Shown: positions 17,456-26,586 of the stretch, in pieces
Layout: the number at the start of each line of letters is the position of its first letter
How positions within the stretch are numbered: position 1 is the first letter of the stretch
Assembly: GCF_963675815.1 (NCBI RefSeq)
Contig: NZ_OY776574.1
Coordinates: forward strand, 614,001 to 678,000
DNA from: an uncultured Desulfuromusa sp.
GTDB taxonomy: Bacteria; Desulfobacterota; Desulfuromonadia; Desulfuromonadales; Geopsychrobacteraceae
Direction of reading: 5' to 3'
DNA: 64,000 nt
Notes under the pieces: generated by a model
The model's input: the letters and a program-made list of their open reading frames with translations, nothing else
Told to the model about the DNA's origin: nothing
The model's database searches: none
Program-made: the position numbers and the translations under genes

Positions 17456-17787
17456 CGCTGCCCTGACGAAAAGAACATTTTTTTGCTTGTATATGGAAAT
17501 ATGGTTTTTAAAAAACTCTATGGCATTTGTCGCGCTTCAGCTCCTTTCAGGCGCAGTTAACTTCTATTATTTAAAATCATCATGAGTCATTGAACTCTTC
17601 TGGACACCTATCACAATAGTTTAAATCTGCAAAAGTACGGGCCATTCTAAATACAATGGGAATTCACATCCTCCTGAAGATATTTTATTGAATTACTTTT
17701 ATGGTGTTAACTCTCATTTAGTGCTTGTTTTTTTCTGGTAACTCCACAATAATTAAACATATCTAACGGTGGTGCATTTATTCTAAA
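17456..17787. other. Non-coding gap before the hybrid kinase
   Basis: A 332-base AT-rich stretch with no convincing open frame on either strand, no strong hairpin with a T-run and no clear promoter hexamer pair. It probably carries the promoter of the kinase gene. TGGCATTTGTCGCGC at 17521 looks slightly like a sigma-54 box but lacks the TTGC element. Confidence 0.5.
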
Positions 17788-20709
17788 GTGGGGACCAAGA
17801 CCTGCGTGAAAGTTAAATGGAAAATCATTTCTTTGGTTATGATGATCGTCATCGCTGCTTGTGCGACATTCATATCCCTGATAGTTGCTCAAGATAGAAG
17901 AAATCTGCATGAAGAGATTGCACGAGAAGTCAAAAATATCAAAAGTATTGCTGCTCTTCTGGAAGAGAACAAATACCAAACCTACAAGCTGCGTATTCTA
18001 AATTTCGTCAATGATACAGCGGAAAGCCGCAAAGGTCTTCTTAGAGCCTTTGCCAACCGGGATCGCAAAGATTTACTCGCTAAAAGCAAACCCTTTCTGC
18101 AATTTCTGCAAAATGAAAACCCTTATTTTTCCACTCTTGCCTGGATCACCAAAGATAACAAGAATTTTCTTCGGGTGCATCGCCCCAATCTTAAAATAGC
18201 TGATGATATCAGCGAAATGCGCCCTGATATTGTTGCTGCGAATAGAACCCATTCACAGGTTTCCGGTTTTAAGATTGCCAAAAGCGGATTGCAGTATCGT
18301 GTTGTTCAGCCTGTTAACTACGAGGGTCAACATATCGGTGCGGTTCAATTTGGGATCGATACGATGCTGCTACAGGATTCAATCTATGAAAAACTGAAGA
18401 TGCCTGTCGCCTCGGTCATCGCAAATGATAAAACCGAGTATATTGTCAACACGAAGGTTCAATCATGGTCTGGCCCAACTCACACCCTGTATTCAAAACA
18501 ACTCGATATCTTTCAAAATAATGACCTGCCAATCAACTGGTCCCTTGAGGTCCAGAGAATTTCTTATGAAGGCCGAAGCTACCAATTAATTCGCGCCTTT
18601 GACTTTCTGAATCATGTGAATGAATCAGAGGGACGCTTGTTTATTGCCTTAGAGACAACCCAGCGAGAACAACAGTTGTCCGGGCAACTCGCACTGATGT
18701 CTTTGATCAGCGGGGTCGTCCTGCTTGTTTCTTTTCTGATTCTTCACTCCAGCTACAGTAACCTTCTGGAAACCATCGAAGCCCTGATTGATAGACTCCA
18801 AGTCCAGAATACCGATCTGGAAGCGACTGTCCAGCAACGGACCGCGTCACTTAAGCAAAGTGAACAACGATTTAAAAACCTCTCCGCCTTAACCTTTGAA
18901 GGAATTATCTTACATCAGCAAGGTGTCGCACTGGATGTCAATGAGTCTCTTTTAAAAATATGCGGTTACAGTCGAAACGAGCTTATTGGCCAAAACCTGA
19001 TTGAGTTATGTATCCCGGAAGAAGAACACGAAACCGTCAGAGCGAATATTGCCGTTGATCAAGCGGCCCCTTATGAGGTTATGGTACGAAAAAAAGACGG
19101 AACCATAATCCCGGTGGAGATTCAATCAAGAAATGTCGAAAATGAAGGGAAACAATATCGTGTTACGGCAGTCAGAGATATCTCGCAACGGAAGCAGGTC
19201 GAGAGAAAATATGAACTCCTTGTTCAGGGAACCAGCCTGGGAATTGTTCTGGCAGATGCTGAAACAGGACTCATCGTTGAATGTAACGATGCCCTCATAA
19301 AAATGGTTAACCGTGAACGCAATGACTTAATAGGCCGACCTCAATCAACACTTCACCCACCACAAAAACTCACCGGAGGACTAACCAGAGCCTTTATAAA
19401 AAATCGGGACAAGATTCCCAAGCATGCGACTCGTGATCAGTTGATAACCAAAGAAGGAAGGATCGTTGAGACTGAAGTCAGAGCCAATAAAATTGAATAT
19501 AATGGCCGCGAGATGATGCTGGACCTGTTCCAGGATATTACAGAAAAATTGCTGCTTGAAGAGCAATTACGGCAAAAATACAAAATGGAAGCTATCGGAG
19601 TTATGGCCGGTGGTATCGCCCATAACTTCAACAACTCTCTGGCTATTATTTTGGGCAGCCTGGAAATGGCACAAAGAAAATTCGATGAACCGGAAAAAGC
19701 CATAACATTTATAGAAAATGCCCAAATAGCAGCGCTACGTTCCCGCGATCTGGTCAGCCAGATCATGGTCTATAGCCGCAAAGGCATCAGCGAAAAAGAC
19801 AAACTAACATTGACCACTGTCGTTGATGAAATTCAGAAATTAATAAGCCCTACGCTGCCGACAACAATTAACCTCAATATCAGTATTTCTCCGAAAGCTT
19901 CTGAGCAAAGAGTTCATGCTGATCCGAGTCGAATTCAGGAGGCTTTGCTGAATTTGTGTAACAACGCAGTACAAGCCATGGATGAAAAAGGAGACCTCAC
20001 GATAACCCTGGAGGAGGTGACCCTGCAGCAGCAAGACATCCCTGTCCAACATCAAAACTGTCGTCCTGGAACCTATATCATGCTCAGCGTCAAGGATACC
20101 GGCTGTGGAATGGATCAGGACATCCTTTCAAGAATTTTTGATCCCTTCTTCACCACCAAAGACGTGGGGAAAGGAACTGGAATGGGGTTGGCTTCGGTTC
20201 AGGGAATCATTGATCAACATGACGGCCTGATCAAGGTTCATAGCTCACCCGGTCAAGGAAGTACTTTTAAACTTTATTTTCCTGCGCTTGAACCCTCCTT
20301 AAGCGCACCTGAAACGGACCAGAAACATTATCTACAAACAGGGACAGAATCGATCTTATTAGTCGACGACGATCAAATGATTATCAATCTCAGCAAGCAG
20401 ATGCTGAATGATCTGGGATACCATGTTGTTACGGCAACATCCGGGGCTGATGCTTTGCACATTATTACAGAGAACCCGCAACGTTTTGACCTGATGATAA
20501 CCGACCAGACAATGCCGGGAATGACAGGTCAGGAACTGACTCAAAAAGTCAGGGAATTGAACCCGGATATGCCAATCATTTTATCGACCGGCTACAGCTC
20601 CAAAGTGGCAAAAGAGGATATTAAAAAACATGGTTTCTCGGCATATTGTCCCAAACCGCTACGCCTCGGTGAGTTATCTCAGGCGATAAGAAGATTATTG
20701 GACAAATAA
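17788..20709 (+). CDS. Membrane hybrid sensor histidine kinase with two PAS domains and a receiver
   Basis: The 973-residue protein has an N-terminal membrane helix (about 10-33), a periplasmic sensor of double-Cache type (about 35-300; ENPYFSTLAWI and FLRVHRP are typical), a second helix (about 302-325) and a coiled-coil linker. Two PAS domains (about 360-470 and 480-600), a HisKA domain with H612 in GGIAHNFNN, a HATPase domain with DTGCGMD and GTGMGLA, and a C-terminal receiver with D906 complete it. It should autophosphorylate and pass phosphate to its own receiver. No cognate output protein is adjacent. The GTG at 17788 and another GTG at 17806 are both possible starts; neither has a strong site. 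Confidence 0.9.
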   Translation: MGTKTCVKVKWKIISLVMMIVIAACATFISLIVAQDRRNLHEEIAREVKNIKSIAALLEENKYQTYKLRILNFVNDTAESRKGLLRAFANRDRKDLLAKSKPFLQFLQNENPYFSTLAWITKDNKNFLRVHRPNLKIADDISEMRPDIVAANRTHSQVSGFKIAKSGLQYRVVQPVNYEGQHIGAVQFGIDTMLLQDSIYEKLKMPVASVIANDKTEYIVNTKVQSWSGPTHTLYSKQLDIFQNNDLPINWSLEVQRISYEGRSYQLIRAFDFLNHVNESEGRLFIALETTQREQQLSGQLALMSLISGVVLLVSFLILHSSYSNLLETIEALIDRLQVQNTDLEATVQQRTASLKQSEQRFKNLSALTFEGIILHQQGVALDVNESLLKICGYSRNELIGQNLIELCIPEEEHETVRANIAVDQAAPYEVMVRKKDGTIIPVEIQSRNVENEGKQYRVTAVRDISQRKQVERKYELLVQGTSLGIVLADAETGLIVECNDALIKMVNRERNDLIGRPQSTLHPPQKLTGGLTRAFIKNRDKIPKHATRDQLITKEGRIVETEVRANKIEYNGREMMLDLFQDITEKLLLEEQLRQKYKMEAIGVMAGGIAHNFNNSLAIILGSLEMAQRKFDEPEKAITFIENAQIAALRSRDLVSQIMVYSRKGISEKDKLTLTTVVDEIQKLISPTLPTTINLNISISPKASEQRVHADPSRIQEALLNLCNNAVQAMDEKGDLTITLEEVTLQQQDIPVQHQNCRPGTYIMLSVKDTGCGMDQDILSRIFDPFFTTKDVGKGTGMGLASVQGIIDQHDGLIKVHSSPGQGSTFKLYFPALEPSLSAPETDQKHYLQTGTESILLVDDDQMIINLSKQMLNDLGYHVVTATSGADALHIITENPQRFDLMITDQTMPGMTGQELTQKVRELNPDMPIILSTGYSSKVAKEDIKKHGFSAYCPKPLRLGELSQAIRRLLDK

Positions 20710-20753
20710 AAATAGGATGATTCGCTTAAAAAACATTCAGGATAAGCCAGAGA

Positions 20754-21266
20754 CTAATTTTCAGCCAATTCATCCCGCAGACGCCGGAAGATATCGCGAT
20801 ACGCACGGCGGTCATCATGTTGCTGGACCGACCGCGCTAACCTGGAAATAGTTTTACGATCAATCTCCGGCATTAATTCCAGCATTTCATCAAAAGCAGC
20901 GGCAAAGCTGCCCGCATCACACAGTCGATCACGCAGTTTTTCCAACTGGTGAAATTGCTTTTTCTCTCCCCGTGAAACCTGATCAAGACTCTCTAACTGC
21001 CGCAATAAATCTTCCCGAGCCCCTTCCGACTTACGTATCAACCCTGCAAGGTGTTTCAATTGACGGCGTTGTGAACTGAGCCCCTTGGTTGAACGGGCCA
21101 GATCTGCTTCTCTACTGATCTCAGCAGGCAGTTCAATTTGGGAAAACTGCTTGTCCGTTAAACTCGTCAGCTGTGATGCTATTTCTTCAATTTGCTTGGC
21201 CTGCTGCTTCTTTTTGGTTCGACTCAGCGGCAGATCTTCCTCAACATAATCGCCCATTATTGACAT
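20754..21266 (-). CDS. darP: DarP (YjgA, DUF615), 50S ribosome assembly factor
   Basis: The 170-residue, highly charged helical protein matches the DUF615 family. Recognisable blocks are VEEDLPLSRTKKKQQA at the start, RQLKHLAGLIRK in the middle and DRRAYRDIFRRLRD at the end. In E. coli DarP binds late pre-50S particles and helps fold the peptidyl-transferase region. Two ATGs lie nine bases apart near the start (21266 and 21257) with GGAG just upstream; the choice is uncertain by three residues. It converges on the hybrid kinase with a 44-base gap and no obvious terminator between them. Confidence 0.88.
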   Translation of the reverse strand: MSIMGDYVEEDLPLSRTKKKQQAKQIEEIASQLTSLTDKQFSQIELPAEISREADLARSTKGLSSQRRQLKHLAGLIRKSEGAREDLLRQLESLDQVSRGEKKQFHQLEKLRDRLCDAGSFAAAFDEMLELMPEIDRKTISRLARSVQQHDDRRAYRDIFRRLRDELAEN

Positions 21267-21390
21267 ATCTCCAGTAAAGTTTCCTTGAAACTACCTTGAG
21301 CTGAATGTAGCGGTCAATTGCGAAAGTATCAGCATCCGTATTTTGCTTTATTTAAGATATCAGCAATATCAGAAAGCGGACAACCATTAT

Positions 21391-21502
21391 GTCCCGGATC
21401 CGGGACTGCAAAACACGAAATCCATAATAATAAGAAGGACACTGTTCAAATATCAGTGCCCTTCTTATTTTCACTATAATGGAACCGTTGCAGTCCCGGA
21501 TC
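21391..21502. repeat. Nested inverted repeats downstream of the TRAP operon
   Basis: GTCCCGGATCCGGGAC (21391-21406) is a perfect 16-bp palindrome. Its right part, GATCCGGGACTGCA (21397-21410), is also exactly complementary to TGCAGTCCCGGATC (21489-21502), which overlaps the dctM stop codon. These 14-bp arms enclose the terminator hairpin at 21429-21469. Two alternative cruciform or RNA structures are therefore possible. Confidence 0.7.
21429..21470 (-). terminator. Terminator of the TRAP transporter genes
   Basis: AATAAGAAGGACACTG (21429-21444) pairs with CAGTGCCCTTCTTATT (21454-21469) with a single mismatch. The stem lies about 32 bases after the dctM stop, in the direction of - strand transcription, and could work in both directions. 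Confidence 0.75.
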
Positions 21503-22901
21503 AGTAGCCCTTAAGATGATCAATATATTCCGGCAGAAACAGGGAAATTTGCGGGATATAGGTGATCAATATCAGGAAGAATAATAACAACATTAACCAA
21601 GGCAATGCCGCTTTCAATACCCAGGTAATGTTATGCCCGGTAATCCCTGCAGTCACAAACAGGTTCAGACCAACAGGAGGTGTAATCAAGCCGATTTCCA
21701 TATTCACAACCATGATGATCCCCAGATGAACCGGATCGATGCCCAATTTCACAGCAATCGGGAAAAGAATGGGTGCCATAATCAAAACGATAGCCGAAGG
21801 TTCCATAAAATTCCCTGCCATCAACAACAGGATGTTGACAACAATCAGGAATCCCCAGGCTGGAAGGCCCCAGCCAACTATGATTTCAGCGATATGGTGG
21901 GGAATTCGCTCGGTCGTCAGAACATGGGCAAACAGCATCGCGTTGCCAATGATGAACAGCAACATGATGGAAACTTTAGAAGCATCCCGGAAAACTTTAC
22001 GAGTATCCGGGTCAATAATTGACTTAGGCAGAGCGACAACCGTCAGCAGCAAGTTGCGTGAAATAATTTGGACAATGGATTCATGTTCATTTTTTTTCCA
22101 TGGAATCCCTTTGAGTGGTCCCATGTCACGATAGATAAAAATCGCAATGAAATACGCATAGACCGCAGAAACAGCAGCAGCCTCAGTTGGGCTGGCAATA
22201 CCACCATAGATTGAACCGAGAACGATAACAATCATCATCAAACCCCAGCCCGCGCTGACGCTTGATTTTGCTAAATGCTTAAAACCGACCCAAGGTTGTG
22301 CGGGCAGGCCTTTGATTCGAGCTACAACATATATAACAAGCATCAGCAGGATACCCATCATTAATCCCGGGATTAACCCTGCCATAAACAGCCGCGCTGC
22401 AGATTCTTCAGTTGCAGCAGCGTAAACCAGCATGACAATGGAGGGTGGAATCAATATGCCCAAGGTTCCCGCATTGGTTATGACCCCGGCGGCTAATTCT
22501 TCCGGATATCCCGCTTTCACCATACCAACAATGACAATGGACCCGATTGCGGCAACAGTCGCAGGGGAAGAACCGGAAACAGCGGCAAAGATCATACAGG
22601 CCATAACGGAAGCCATTGCCAGCCCGCCACGAATCCAGCCAACACAGTCAATGGCAAAATTGATGATCCTGTTGGCGACTCCCCCCGTCGACAGAAAAGT
22701 CGAGGACAGAATGAAAAACGGAATCGCCAGAAGGGTGTAATGTTCAGATTGTGATGCAAACAGTTTTAATGCAATGGAAGCCAATGAGTCATTTGAAAAA
22801 ATCAGAATTGTCGTGATACTTGATAATCCCAAGGCAAAGGCAATCGGCATCCCTGTCAGCAGGCAGAGCAGAAGAAGAAAAAAGAGTGCTGCAGTTGTCA
22901 T
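21501..22901 (-). CDS. dctM: TRAP transporter large permease subunit (DctM)
   Basis: The 466-residue integral membrane protein (about 12 or more helices) is the ion-coupled transport channel of a tripartite TRAP importer. The family blocks GMPIAFALG, SGSSPATVAAIGS, LGILIPPSIVMLVYAAATEES and SPTEAAAVSA are all visible. Residues near 270-310 form a larger cytoplasmic insert than usual for DctM (family about 425-430 residues). It overlaps the DctQ gene by four bases. With DctP and DctQ it should import a dicarboxylate; the neighbouring C5 catabolic genes suggest the substrate. A terminator follows. Confidence 0.95.
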   Translation of the reverse strand: MTTAALFFLLLLCLLTGMPIAFALGLSSITTILIFSNDSLASIALKLFASQSEHYTLLAIPFFILSSTFLSTGGVANRIINFAIDCVGWIRGGLAMASVMACMIFAAVSGSSPATVAAIGSIVIVGMVKAGYPEELAAGVITNAGTLGILIPPSIVMLVYAAATEESAARLFMAGLIPGLMMGILLMLVIYVVARIKGLPAQPWVGFKHLAKSSVSAGWGLMMIVIVLGSIYGGIASPTEAAAVSAVYAYFIAIFIYRDMGPLKGIPWKKNEHESIVQIISRNLLLTVVALPKSIIDPDTRKVFRDASKVSIMLLFIIGNAMLFAHVLTTERIPHHIAEIIVGWGLPAWGFLIVVNILLLMAGNFMEPSAIVLIMAPILFPIAVKLGIDPVHLGIIMVVNMEIGLITPPVGLNLFVTAGITGHNITWVLKAALPWLMLLLFFLILITYIPQISLFLPEYIDHLKGY

Positions 22902-23455
22902 GCTGATTCACCTCCCTGAGTTGTAGCTGCTTTTGTTTCCTCAGCCAGATGCATACTCTCTTTGGCTTCGTCAGCAAGTTTGAACCCATCAGTTTTGCCG
23001 ATAAAAATGTTCCAGAGCAGAATCAACAGACGGATTGCGATCATGATCATGCCTATCAGGAGAATGCTGTGGGCAATCCATTTTGGAATCGGCAAGTCTT
23101 CCATTTCGATACCAATCATCTGGATCTTAGAAAGATAAATCCAGGCACCTTGCATAAACAGGATCGTGTAAAAAAGACAGGCCACAACTGCGATACCACT
23201 AACAATTCTACGTGCTGTGGGCGGCAATATTTTGACCAGGGCATCAACACCGATATGTGAGCCGACTTTGATTCCATAAGAAACTCCAAAAAGAACCATC
23301 CATGCGGAGAGATGCAGGGTCAATTCCTCTCCCCACATGAAGCCCACACCAAAACCGTAACGCAGCACCACTTCGATAAATACCAGCAACGTCATCGATG
23401 CCAGAAGGAGTGCGATCACAGATTCTTCAAAGCTATTGATTATTTGACTGAGCAT
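22898..23455 (-). CDS. dctQ: TRAP transporter small permease subunit (DctQ)
   Basis: The 185-residue membrane protein has four hydrophobic segments (about 10-30, 45-65, 87-107, 130-150) and the DctQ signature EVVLRYGFGVGFMWGEELTLHLSAW. It bridges the binding protein and the large permease subunit. The C-terminal tail after residue 155 is hydrophilic and longer than usual. A GAGG site precedes the ATG at 23455, and the stop overlaps dctM (ATGA). A strong hairpin separates it from dctP. Confidence 0.92.
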   Translation of the reverse strand: MLSQIINSFEESVIALLLASMTLLVFIEVVLRYGFGVGFMWGEELTLHLSAWMVLFGVSYGIKVGSHIGVDALVKILPPTARRIVSGIAVVACLFYTILFMQGAWIYLSKIQMIGIEMEDLPIPKWIAHSILLIGMIMIAIRLLILLWNIFIGKTDGFKLADEAKESMHLAEETKAATTQGGESA

Positions 23456-23484
23456 ATTCAGACCTCATGCAAAAACAGACAAAA

Positions 23485-23520
23485 ATATTCGCAAGTCTCG
23501 GCAAGGAGACTCACGAATAT
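23485..23520 (-). terminator. Intergenic terminator or attenuator between dctP and dctQ
   Basis: ATATTCG (23485-23491) pairs with CGAATAT (23514-23520), and inside it AGTCTC pairs with GAGACT (23506-23511). Read on the - strand the stem is followed by TTTTTGTCTGTTTTT. It lies just after the dctP stop, so partial termination here would give more binding protein than permease. Confidence 0.75.
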
Positions 23521-23537
23521 GAATGACCAACTGGGGT

Positions 23538-24530
23538 TTAGTTAGATGAAACTGCGGCCTCTAAGTATTCTTTGCCAATCTCTTTTTCAAACTGCTTCCA
23601 GACTGGTTTCATGGCATCAACCCACTGCTGACGTTCAGCATCTGTCAATTTTGTAATTGTGCAACGCTTAGAATCGATGATTTTCTGGCGATCTGAAATA
23701 GCCTTGTCAGCCGCAATCTTGTTACCAAATACGATGGCTTCATCGAGGGCCTTCTTAACTTCAACACGGATGTCATCAGGTAGGCCCATCCAGAATTCAG
23801 TCGATGTGATAACAAAGTAATCAATAACACCGTGGTTTGACTCAGTAATATGTGGTTGCACCTCATAGAATTTTTTCGAATAAATATTGGACCAGGAATT
23901 CTCCTGGCCATCGATGGCTTTCGTCTGAAGCAGGGTAAAAACTTCAGAGAAAGGTTTCTTCAAGGGCATTGCACCAAGGGCTTCAAACTGAGCGGCCAAC
24001 ACATCGGAGGATTGGATGCGGAATTTTTTTCCCTTTGCATCCGCAGGAACACGCAGCACATCATTTGCAGACAGCTGCTTAAAACCATTATGCAGGTATC
24101 CCAGCCCGATCAGCCCTTTTTTCTGGGTGGCAACCAGCAATTTTTGTCCAACTGGACTTTGTTGAAATTTTTCGACAGCAGCCATATCTTTGAATAAAAA
24201 TGGGAGGTCAAAAATTTGCAGGGATTTGGTGTATTTTTTAAATTTTGACAATGAAGGAGCAGCCATCTGGACATCGCCAAGAATCATAGCTTCCAGAACC
24301 TTATTGTCCCCGAAAAGTTGTGAGTTGGGGAAGACTTCAACCTGGACCTTATCACTTAAACGTTCATCAACAAGCTGTTTGAACTTGTTAGCCATTTGAC
24401 CTTTAGGGGTATTTTCAGCAACAACGTGGGAAAATTTGATGACTATCGGGGCTGCCGATGCAATCGTGACAGACATCACAAAAGCAACTGCGACCAACAT
24501 ACTTACATACACCAGCTTGTTTTTTTTCAT
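23538..24530 (-). CDS. dctP: TRAP transporter periplasmic binding protein (DctP family)
   Basis: The 330-residue protein starts with a signal peptide (KKNK, hydrophobic core, then ASA-AP cleavage at about residue 27). The mature part is a DctP-type solute receptor: KFSHVVAENTPKG near the start, an RIQSSDVLAAQFEALGA block carrying the conserved arginine (about residue 172) that binds the ligand carboxylate, and GQENSWSNIYSKKFYEVQ. Its ligand should be an organic acid. ATG 24530 follows AAGGAGAG. A sigma-54-like promoter lies directly upstream at 24557-24572. Confidence 0.93.
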   Translation of the reverse strand: MKKNKLVYVSMLVAVAFVMSVTIASAAPIVIKFSHVVAENTPKGQMANKFKQLVDERLSDKVQVEVFPNSQLFGDNKVLEAMILGDVQMAAPSLSKFKKYTKSLQIFDLPFLFKDMAAVEKFQQSPVGQKLLVATQKKGLIGLGYLHNGFKQLSANDVLRVPADAKGKKFRIQSSDVLAAQFEALGAMPLKKPFSEVFTLLQTKAIDGQENSWSNIYSKKFYEVQPHITESNHGVIDYFVITSTEFWMGLPDDIRVEVKKALDEAIVFGNKIAADKAISDRQKIIDSKRCTITKLTDAERQQWVDAMKPVWKQFEKEIGKEYLEAAVSSN

Positions 24531-24556
24531 CGTTCTCTCCTTAATTGAATATAGTT

Positions 24557-24572
24557 TGCAATGTCACCACCA
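24557..24572 (-). promoter_or_regulatory. Candidate sigma-54 promoter of the TRAP genes
   Basis: On the - strand the bases read TGGTGGTGACATTGCA. The TGG (-24) and TTGCA (-12) elements are exact and the GG-N10-GC spacing is right, but CAC after the GG is not conserved. The predicted start of transcription is near 24547, leaving a leader of about 17 bases that contains the AAGGAG site. The clear sigma-54 promoter at 36807-36822 and the shared upstream motif make this more credible. Confidence 0.5.
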
Positions 24573-24775
24573 TAGCGACGTTAAAATTTTCATCCTTGCT
24601 TCCTGAACGGAGATTTGAGACCACTGAAGACAAAATAAAAAAGATACCGTTCTATACAATCAAAGCAACTAGCATGCCGTGCTAAAAATTAAAAACACAA
24701 CTAACCGAAATCATTAGTAAATATATCTATATTTTTCAAATAACATCTTTTTATAAAAATATATTTTCCAGATCT

Positions 24776-24792
24776 TGTTCAGTTAAAGAACT
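24776..24792 (-). promoter_or_regulatory. Candidate activator site TGTTC-N7-GAACT upstream of dctP
   Basis: TGTTC (24776-24780) and GAACT (24788-24792) are separated by seven bases, the same geometry as TGTTC-N7-GAACA at 36928-36944. It is about 205 bases upstream of the sigma-54-like element, a normal distance for an enhancer-binding protein. The remaining part of 24573-25004 is AT-rich without a gene; it also holds a small TAGCA-N5-TGCTA repeat at 24670-24684. Confidence 0.5.
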
Positions 24793-25004
24793 GTGTGTTT
24801 AACTTTAAAACAAGGCTTGCTTGGAAGGGATAGGAGCAAAGGAACTGGGCTTGAACCGGGAACGAGAATGTGTCCCCCGTATAATAAATAGCCCCACAAC
24901 AAGCTACAGCGAAATGATTCCACTTTTTGATAAAAGAAACGATATTGAGATGATCAATTTTTGAATAACTCAAGCAGCACACCAAATGATGTGCCACAAA
25001 AAAG

Positions 25005-25895
25005 CTACAAAACAGCCAAACGCGAGAGGATCTCGGCAATCTCCTGCCGCTCTGTCCCAGCCAGGGGGAACTGCGGAGGAAGAGGATCAGCGACCGGAAA
25101 CCCTTGAATTTCAAGGGCGGCCTTAATGCAGGCAGCCAGGTTATATTTGGCAAAGACCTGGTTGATACTCCACAGCTCACGCTGTAAAGTCATGGCCTCA
25201 TCCCAACATTTCTGCCTGGCCAATTGATACAGCCGAACGCTCTGCTCCGGCACAACACAGGCGGGCCCAGCCATCCAACCGACGCCACCAAGAAGCATCA
25301 CACAGGCCGGGATATGGGCCGACGCACTGAAAATCTTCAGCTGATCACCAACAAGATTCATAATAGAAAGCAAGCGTCCGGTATTGCTTGAAGCATCTTT
25401 CAAATAGAGGATATTAGCGACTTGGGACAATTGCCGGATCGACTCCAGAGACAGATCACTGCGCTGAAACTGTGGATTGGTGTACAGCACTATGGGATGA
25501 TCGGGAACGGCATGCGCTATCGCGCTGAAATAATTTACGACACCGGCGTGGCTGATGGGAAAATAAGCCTCAAGAATAGCCAAGATACCATCAACGCCAA
25601 TCTCGACGAAATGCTGCGCCTGATGGGTTGCTTCAGCGATTGTCGTTGCTGCCACCCCAGCCACAACCGGAACTCGCCCGGCATTCGCCTCGACAACAAT
25701 ATCGACGATCCGGCACCTTTGCGACCAGTTCAAGTAGGCAAACTCACCGGTACTCCCCAAGGGCGTCAAACCATGAACACCTGCCTTTATGAGATGCTCA
25801 ACCAGATCACCAAGCACCGTGTCAAGAACGTTCCCATGTGCATCCACCGGCGACACGAGATAAGGAAAAACCCCCTGTAACGATTTAAACTTCAT
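25005..25895 (-). CDS. DapA/NanA-family class I aldolase or synthase
   Basis: The 296-residue protein is a TIM-barrel member of the dihydrodipicolinate synthase / N-acetylneuraminate lyase family. The carboxylate-binding GSTGE loop is at 47-51, the catalytic tyrosine is Y138 (IVLYTNP) and the Schiff-base lysine is K166 (LYLKDAS), so it should be active on a 2-oxoacid, usually pyruvate. The C-terminal half lacks features needed to say that it is DapA itself. Start ATG 25895 follows GGAGAG. As the last gene of the catabolic run, it may make or split a pyruvate-derived hydroxy-oxo acid; substrate unknown. Confidence 0.82.
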   Translation of the reverse strand: MKFKSLQGVFPYLVSPVDAHGNVLDTVLGDLVEHLIKAGVHGLTPLGSTGEFAYLNWSQRCRIVDIVVEANAGRVPVVAGVAATTIAEATHQAQHFVEIGVDGILAILEAYFPISHAGVVNYFSAIAHAVPDHPIVLYTNPQFQRSDLSLESIRQLSQVANILYLKDASSNTGRLLSIMNLVGDQLKIFSASAHIPACVMLLGGVGWMAGPACVVPEQSVRLYQLARQKCWDEAMTLQRELWSINQVFAKYNLAACIKAALEIQGFPVADPLPPQFPLAGTERQEIAEILSRLAVL

Positions 25896-25954
25896 CAATC
25901 TCTCCAGAGTTGAGTTCCTGGTGAACCGACAAACAACAAACGCCCAACCGCAAC

Positions 25955-26551
25955 TTACTTTTTTAAGACCTTGCGTAAACTGTACCCGGAGTAAAGCGCC
26001 CCCATGGGATTATGAGCCAGCACCCTGTCCTTGACTGCAAATGTCGTGACCGGAGCTTCGGAATGCTGATTAAATATCATATCGTGGCCAATACACAGCC
26101 CCAGGATAATATTGGCATCGGTTTTATGCTCTCCCAAGATCAGGGCTTGACCGACCGGATTGCAGGTTGCTTCATAGCGTTCCGGTTTGATATGAGGCAT
26201 CCCATAGTCATCCTTGTTCAGACCCCCGTTTTTACAGCAGATCGTAAAAACCTTGAAGTGCTGGGAAAGAATCTTAGCCAGCAACGCGGTCTCTTTCGCA
26301 AATCCGACACAGTTGGCAACCCCGATTTTCTGGTAATCCATCTTCTGAAAGAATCCGATCAATTCCTCCAGCCGATTCCATTGCATATAATGCCCTGATT
26401 CAATTTCAGCGGAAACTTTGAGCATTTTCAGAGTTTCGGGGTCGTCAAATGCAATTTTGGATTGTCTATTGGTTTCACTAAAATCATTTCCCTTGATACA
26501 TTCGCCACCCTGATAGACTTTACATACCGGACAGCCGTTACATTCGCTCAT
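25955..26551 (-). CDS. DUF1847 cysteine-rich, probably metal-binding protein
   Basis: The 198-residue cytoplasmic protein has a CNGCPVC cluster at the N-terminus, followed by a lone cysteine in GGEC, and further conserved cysteines in VANCVGFAKE, CCKNGG, CNP and LGLCIGHD. This pattern is that of DUF1847, often described as metal-binding. No activity is established. It lies between the CitE-like lyase gene (35 bases away) and the aldolase gene, in the same orientation, so it is probably co-transcribed with the catabolic genes; similar proteins are common beside anaerobic catabolic clusters. Confidence 0.75.
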   Translation of the reverse strand: MSECNGCPVCKVYQGGECIKGNDFSETNRQSKIAFDDPETLKMLKVSAEIESGHYMQWNRLEELIGFFQKMDYQKIGVANCVGFAKETALLAKILSQHFKVFTICCKNGGLNKDDYGMPHIKPERYEATCNPVGQALILGEHKTDANIILGLCIGHDMIFNQHSEAPVTTFAVKDRVLAHNPMGALYSGYSLRKVLKK

Positions 26552-26586
26552 TGGTTCTCTCGCTTTCCTTTAATAGTATCCATTAT

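Noticed and set aside
17521..17535. TGGCATTTGTCGCGC as a sigma-54 promoter for the hybrid kinase
   Set aside because: The -24 part fits but the -12 element is GCGC, not TTGC, and the box is more than 250 bases from the gene without other support.
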